From: Candidatus Moranbacteria bacterium GW2011_GWC2_40_12 | Lineage (GTDB): Bacteria > Patescibacteria > Paceibacteria > Moranbacterales > UBA11712 | NCBI GenBank assembly: GCA_000995965.1 | Contig: LBYD01000005.1 | Coordinates: forward strand, 1 to 54,748 | Direction: 5' to 3' | DNA length: 54,748 bases | Shown here: positions 50,888 to 54,748 of the stretch, piece by piece | Layout: each line of letters starts with the position of its first letter | Position numbering within the stretch: the stretch's first letter is position 1 | Program-made: the position numbers and the translations under genes | The notes under the pieces: generated by a model | Seen by the model: only the letters and a program-made list of their open reading frames with translations | Told to the model about the DNA's origin: nothing | Databases searched by the model: none

Positions 50888-51712
50888 ATGAATCCTCCGG
50901 AACAACAAGAAAAATCCGCCGCCAGTTGCTGCGATTATCCGGTTTTTGGCATCTATTCATGGCTCATCGGCCTTGCCGTGTTGCTGGTGATCGTGGGAGG
51001 CTATATCGCTTTGCGAAATGGCAGTCCTGCTTCCGAGCAAACGGCGCCGGATGTTGCCAAAGAGGATGGCGCGGCGGGTGAAGCGAGGATTTTGAGTTTT
51101 GAAAATCCAAAAAAATCAGCGCACTACGAAAGCAACACGCCCGGTCACGGCACGACACTTGCCGGGGTCCCGATCAACATTACTATTGATTTCAATTTTG
51201 ATCTCGCGCCGCCTTCCGACATATCCGTAAAAATGGACGGGAAAGAATATGGCGCCGGAAACACTCTGATTGACGCAAACAAACTGGCTATGAGAAGAAA
51301 TATGGAGCCCGGCTCTCCCGACGGATTTTATGATGTTTTTTATAACGCTTGCTGGCCGGACGGGTCGTGCCACGACGGCAAGTTCCAGTTTGCGGTCAAC
51401 CGAACACTGGCGGAAAATTTCACCGACCGGCGAAATCAACCTGAAGTGACAGTCAAAATGAAGGATATCGCTTTTGATCCCAAAGAAATTCGCGTGAGCC
51501 GGGGCGCCAGGATTACCTGGATCCAGGAAGACAGCGCCGAACATTTCGTGAATACGGAAACTCATCCGGCCCACACCTATTTTCCGCCGCAAAATTCCCG
51601 GGGACTGAAATTGGGAGACACTTTCTCAGTTGTTTTCGACCGGCCTGGAATATATCCTTATCACTGCAGCGCCCACGCGAGCGTGATGACGGGAGCAATT
51701 TTGGTGGAGTAG
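50888..51712 (+). CDS. Membrane-anchored CopC-like/cupredoxin fusion
   Basis: 274 aa from ATG 50888; a GTG at 50867 in the same frame is possible. One membrane helix (about 24-43) anchors it outside the cell. Next is a CopC-type Ig-like domain (HYESNTPGHGTTLAGVPINI to the CWPDGSCHDGKFQFAV end). Then comes a plastocyanin-like domain with type 1 copper ligands: His in AEHFV, Cys and His in YHCSAHASV, and Met in MTGA. Copper binding and electron transfer or copper storage are likely. No oxidase genes are nearby. Confidence 0.88.
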   Translation: MNPPEQQEKSAASCCDYPVFGIYSWLIGLAVLLVIVGGYIALRNGSPASEQTAPDVAKEDGAAGEARILSFENPKKSAHYESNTPGHGTTLAGVPINITIDFNFDLAPPSDISVKMDGKEYGAGNTLIDANKLAMRRNMEPGSPDGFYDVFYNACWPDGSCHDGKFQFAVNRTLAENFTDRRNQPEVTVKMKDIAFDPKEIRVSRGARITWIQEDSAEHFVNTETHPAHTYFPPQNSRGLKLGDTFSVVFDRPGIYPYHCSAHASVMTGAILVE

Positions 51713-51748
51713 GCAGTCAAAATTTTAATATATTTCATTTATCTCTCA

Positions 51749-51778
51749 AATAGAAAACGCCTTCCGGTGGCGGTTTTT
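51749..51778 (+). terminator. Terminator of CopC-cupredoxin gene
   Basis: GAAAACGCC-N6-GGCGGTTTTTC with a T-rich end. Confidence 0.75.
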
Positions 51779-51917
51779 CTCCTTTGCCCTCCCACGTTTT
51801 TTTGGCCTGGCGGTTATTTGGATAAATATCTGAATAAACTTCCTTACATAAACATAACATCTGATAGGATAGGTCAAAAAATCCAGGAAAGAGTGAAGAG
51901 CATCCAAATATTCAATG

Positions 51918-51947
51918 TTGGGATCGTATACTGTGATATGCTATAAT
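51918..51947 (+). promoter_or_regulatory. Promoter of 126-aa gene
   Basis: TTGGGA, an 18-base spacer and TATAAT (51942-51947) with an extended -10 (TGC). The rest of 51779-52053 holds no gene. Confidence 0.6.
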
Positions 51948-52053
51948 TTTAGAAGATATTGAAACAAACTAATTGATTTAAACACAAATGAATGGCCTGT
52001 AATCGCAAACTTCAAAAGCGGCTTTGCGGCAAGCCACTCATTTTGAAAATTTT

Positions 52054-52434
52054 ATGCTAGAGTATTCCGATCCAAATTTCAGAATTAGCCATCCAAAACG
52101 ATACCCCCCGAAAGATGTAACTAAAGAAAATCCGCTGGAAGAATCGACGGCGGTATTGGATGATATTAAGAAGTTGGGCGCGCAGTTGCGCGAGACAAAG
52201 ATAAATTTGAACGGACTCTTGGAAAAGCAAAAAGAATTTTGTGTGCGATTTGGGGAAGATATGAGCGAAGAAGAGTTTGCGAGACTCGCCAGCGCGATAA
52301 ACGAAATACGCGGAAACATTTCCTGCCTGAGGCAAATGCACAAAGATATAATAATCGCCATGGAGACTGTGCTGTATGTGGATCAAATATATAAAGAAAA
52401 CCTGGATAATTTTGAGGGAAAAACAGAAAATTAA
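52054..52434 (+). CDS. Hypothetical helical 126-aa protein
   Basis: 126 aa from ATG 52054 (MLEYSDPNFRISHPKRYPPK). A basic N-terminal segment is followed by helices likely to form a coiled coil (AVLDDIKKLGAQLRETKINL, INEIRGNISCLRQMHKDIII). It has no membrane segment. The function is unknown. The upstream -10 box fits transcription from here. Confidence 0.7.
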   Translation: MLEYSDPNFRISHPKRYPPKDVTKENPLEESTAVLDDIKKLGAQLRETKINLNGLLEKQKEFCVRFGEDMSEEEFARLASAINEIRGNISCLRQMHKDIIIAMETVLYVDQIYKENLDNFEGKTEN

Positions 52435-52580
52435 GATACAAAAAGTGTTACAAAGTTTTTGAATTTCGCAAAGGCTAATCACTCCTAAAGCTCAACTTTC
52501 GGAGTAAAAAATATCAATTTATGAAATTAATAAAAACCGTTGACACGTATACCGCCGCCGCGCCAAAAGATGCGTAAATT

Positions 52581-53897
52581 CTAGACCACCTCTCCCACAA
52601 ACATCGGAATGGCCAGGCGCTTGCGTTTTGTTTCTCCTCTCGCGAGGAGATTTTTTCTTTGCGGAGCGTCTCCCCTGTCTCCAAGATGCTGGGAAAACTT
52701 GTTGGCCGCGAAACTGGAACCCAGATATATCGTATGCTTTCCGAATTTGTCGTTCACTTCATCCACGCCTTTGAAAAGCCGCTTCATCTCTTCGGATCTC
52801 ACGGCTTCGCCAAACAGATCAAGCTGTTTGTTTTTGTCCTCTTCGAGCTTCGAAAGCGTCACGCCGGTGGCGCGATAGAGCGTTCTGGAATTATACATCT
52901 CGTCAAAGTGAATTCTCGCGATGTTCACAATATCATTCGGCACCGAGGTAAGGCGGGAAAATTTCACTTCAATTCCCGAATAGCGGAAATTTTGGAGTTT
53001 CAGGAAAAACGAGCCGCTTTTGGCCGAAAGACTGTACCGCCGCAATTTAATGCAGGCATTCTCGATATTTTTTGAAAGCTGGGAAAAGATGAAGCCGCGG
53101 TCCCGCGAGGGCGGGGTGAAAGTCCTCACTTTCTGGATGGAGGCGTAACTTTCTTTCGATTCCGTTTCAAGCTCGAACACAAATTGGCCGTTGAGCTCCC
53201 GCCAGGTCTCCTGAATGGGTTTGGTGAATTTTTCCCTGACCCATTCTTCGTTTTTGCGCGCGAGTTCCAGAGCCGTATTGACTTTTTCTTTCTTGAGATA
53301 GGCGCTCGTCTGCGGTCCAATCCCCCAAATATCTTCGGTGTATTTTTTGGCGAGATAGCGGTGGATGGAATAGCCCGGAATGATGGTGAGACCGGAGGGT
53401 TTTTTCCATTTTGAGCCGACTTTGGCGATGGTCTTGTTGGGGCCAAGCCCGGCTGAAAAAGTGAAGCCAAGCTCCGCGTCTAAATCCGCTTTTATCTTCC
53501 CGGCGATCCTGGAATAATTCATCCGGAGGGGCCTCCGGAGTCCCGTAATGTCAGCGAAACATTCGTCGATGGAATATTCCTCGACATCGGACGTGTAGCG
53601 CCGCACGATTTCATAAAATCTTTTGGAAAGAAGACTGTAGGTTTCATAATCCGAAGGGAGAAAAACCGCGTCCGGGCAGATTTTTTTGATATCCGAAAGA
53701 CGCATGGCGCGCGTGACCCCCCGGGCTTTGGCTTCATAACTCATGGAAGCCGCGATGCCCCTTTCTTTTCCCGTGATGACGGGCTTGCCTTTGAGACGCG
53801 GATCGCGGGACTGCTCGCAGGAAGCAAAAAAGGCGTCTCCGTCAATGTGCAGGATGGCTCGAGGAAAAGAATTGATGGAAAGCGGCTGGTCTTGCAT
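52581..53897 (-). CDS. Y-family DNA polymerase (DinB/UmuC type)
   Basis: 438 aa. The palm/finger catalytic motifs HIDGDAFFASCEQ and SIDECFADI carry the metal-binding Asp and Glu. GLGPNKTIAKVGSKWKKP and an HhH-like DIWGIGPQTSAYLKKE follow. The little-finger part has VRTFTPPSRDRGFIF and runs on to a basic tail. Such polymerases copy across damaged bases. The start is 41 bases after the lexA stop on the same strand and there is no own operator, so it should be expressed with lexA. Confidence 0.93.
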   Translation of the reverse strand: MQDQPLSINSFPRAILHIDGDAFFASCEQSRDPRLKGKPVITGKERGIAASMSYEAKARGVTRAMRLSDIKKICPDAVFLPSDYETYSLLSKRFYEIVRRYTSDVEEYSIDECFADITGLRRPLRMNYSRIAGKIKADLDAELGFTFSAGLGPNKTIAKVGSKWKKPSGLTIIPGYSIHRYLAKKYTEDIWGIGPQTSAYLKKEKVNTALELARKNEEWVREKFTKPIQETWRELNGQFVFELETESKESYASIQKVRTFTPPSRDRGFIFSQLSKNIENACIKLRRYSLSAKSGSFFLKLQNFRYSGIEVKFSRLTSVPNDIVNIARIHFDEMYNSRTLYRATGVTLSKLEEDKNKQLDLFGEAVRSEEMKRLFKGVDEVNDKFGKHTIYLGSSFAANKFSQHLGDRGDAPQRKNLLARGETKRKRLAIPMFVGEVV

Positions 53898-53938
53898 AAC
53901 TACAAAAAGAATTTATTTTTTATCTTTTTTCTGTTTTA

Positions 53939-54502
53939 TTAGTATTTTCTCACGACCGCCGTCACGACGGCAGCGATATTGAGTTCATCTTCGGGAACAA
54001 TCGGTTTGAATTTTTTGTTGCCGGGCGCCAGCGTTATCTGTCTGCCGGACTTGCGGAGATATTTCATTGTCCAGTTCCCATCCACTTCCGCGATCACGAT
54101 ATCTCCGTTTTTGGGAGGCTTGTTTCGCTCCACCAGCACGATGTCGCCGGGTTTTATTCCGGCGTCAATCATCGAGTCTCCGCTGACTTTCAGCATATAA
54201 GTGGCTTCTTTGTTTTTGATGAGATATTCATCGAGCGTGATCGTATCGATGAGCTCTTCCTCGGCGGGAGAAGGAAAGCCGGCTTCCACCGTTCCCAAAA
54301 CCCTGGTTTCGCCGAAAATCCTTTTCGGGATAATTTTTCCGCTTGAGTCCTTGGCGACCAAGCCCGCTTCCACCATCTTGACCACCAGCTTGTAGGCCGC
54401 ATTCTTGGACTTGAATCCCAGGAGCCGGGCAATTTCACCGTAACTTGGCATCCTTTTAGCTTTGCGATAAAAAGCGATAATTTTGGCGTGGTATTTTTTC
54501 AT
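53939..54502 (-). CDS. lexA: LexA repressor
   Basis: 187 aa. The N-terminal winged-helix part (MPSYGEIARLLGFKSKNAAYKLV) is followed by an S24 self-cleavage domain. The cleavage site is Ala74-Gly75 in VEAGFPSPAE. The Ser/Lys dyad is S110 (VSGDSMIDAGI) and K147 (NWTMKYLRK). LexA controls the SOS response and is cut when RecA is active. An operator lies 40-55 bases upstream and a translesion polymerase downstream. Confidence 0.95.
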   Translation of the reverse strand: MKKYHAKIIAFYRKAKRMPSYGEIARLLGFKSKNAAYKLVVKMVEAGLVAKDSSGKIIPKRIFGETRVLGTVEAGFPSPAEEELIDTITLDEYLIKNKEATYMLKVSGDSMIDAGIKPGDIVLVERNKPPKNGDIVIAEVDGNWTMKYLRKSGRQITLAPGNKKFKPIVPEDELNIAAVVTAVVRKY

Positions 54503-54541
54503 AACACTTGTAGCATTAGCAGTTTGGCAATATCATTATAG

Positions 54542-54557
54542 GTGAACCATCGTTCAC
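54542..54557. promoter_or_regulatory. LexA operator (SOS box)
   Basis: GTGAAC-catc-GTTCAC, a perfect inverted repeat with the GAAC-N4-GTTC core known from Gram-positive LexA boxes. It is 40-55 bases before the lexA start. No other GAAC-N4-GTTC site was noticed near a gene start. Confidence 0.8.
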
Positions 54558-54748
54558 TTGTCAACCCCGGATGGAAGTACGGGCGTAAAACAATTTTCTT
54601 GAAAAAAAATTCGCTGGCGATTGTATGAATATAAAGGAATGCATAAATAATTAGGAGTTAGTCTAGAACACGATTAGAGCTACTTAACAATTTCCTGATA
54701 ATTAAGCCTAAATTCTGCTGTCTGTAATTGAAACGAAATTCCATCTCC
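54558..54748. other. Upstream region of lexA, no gene seen
   Basis: 191 bases to the window edge, AT-rich. No convincing ORF, RNA or hairpin was noticed. Confidence 0.5.

Overview
The window looks like a chromosomal segment of a Candidate Phyla Radiation (Patescibacteria, probably Parcubacteria or Moranbacteria-like) bacterium. This is an inference from compact single-copy housekeeping genes, a single-chain glycyl-tRNA synthetase, many secreted proteins of unknown role, a small GIY-YIG gene, many short palindromic and AATTC-rich repeats, and standard code 11 (TGA is used as stop, for example in rsmI and vsr). No rRNA or CRISPR array is present.

Layout. 1-3182: two tandem secreted beta-propeller-like paralogs, the first cut by the window edge and the second ending in a dockerin-like domain. 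3319-31032: mostly core genes. These are histidine kinase-rsmI-metG, an AI-2E-type permease, M16 and M17 peptidases, glyS, envelope proteins, a thermolysin-like M4 protease, a U32 protein, a short UDP-sugar dehydrogenase, tgt, a DUF11-like surface protein, recO, a GT4 glycosyltransferase with ileS, a subtilase and a SpoIID protein. 31154-31535: a small GIY-YIG gene inside a 14-bp direct repeat, then tRNA-Asn(GTT). 31509-about 38217: a probable integrated plasmid-like element in tRNA-Asn, with one compact minus-strand operon of eight overlapping or abutting genes: 47-aa ORF, Rep-like protein, HhH protein, HTH regulator, putative restriction enzyme, C5 methyltransferase, Vsr nuclease and large serine integrase. 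38338-41800: an accessory array of plus-strand genes, most with their own promoter and terminator, separated by antisense remnants of one unknown gene. 41809-54748: a broken 3D-domain gene, a DEAD-box helicase, secreted Ca-binding protein, cold-shock protein, typA/bipA, an LCP protein, a secreted protein, a decayed hydrolase, a CopC-cupredoxin fusion, and a Y-family polymerase behind lexA with a visible GAAC-N4-GTTC operator.

Two observations stand out. First, at least three families of palindromic element sit in frame inside conserved translation genes (metG, tgt, rsmI). The two 59-nt copies of family 1 keep their stem although the stem sequence differs. This resembles the protein-coding palindromic elements known from Rickettsia. 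Second, the tRNA-Asn element joins rolling-circle-type replication, a C5 restriction-modification module with two candidate mismatch-repair proteins, and a serine integrase in one translationally coupled operon. An 8-bp candidate att core occurs at both ends.

All calls come from reading the sequence and translations by eye. No database search was run.
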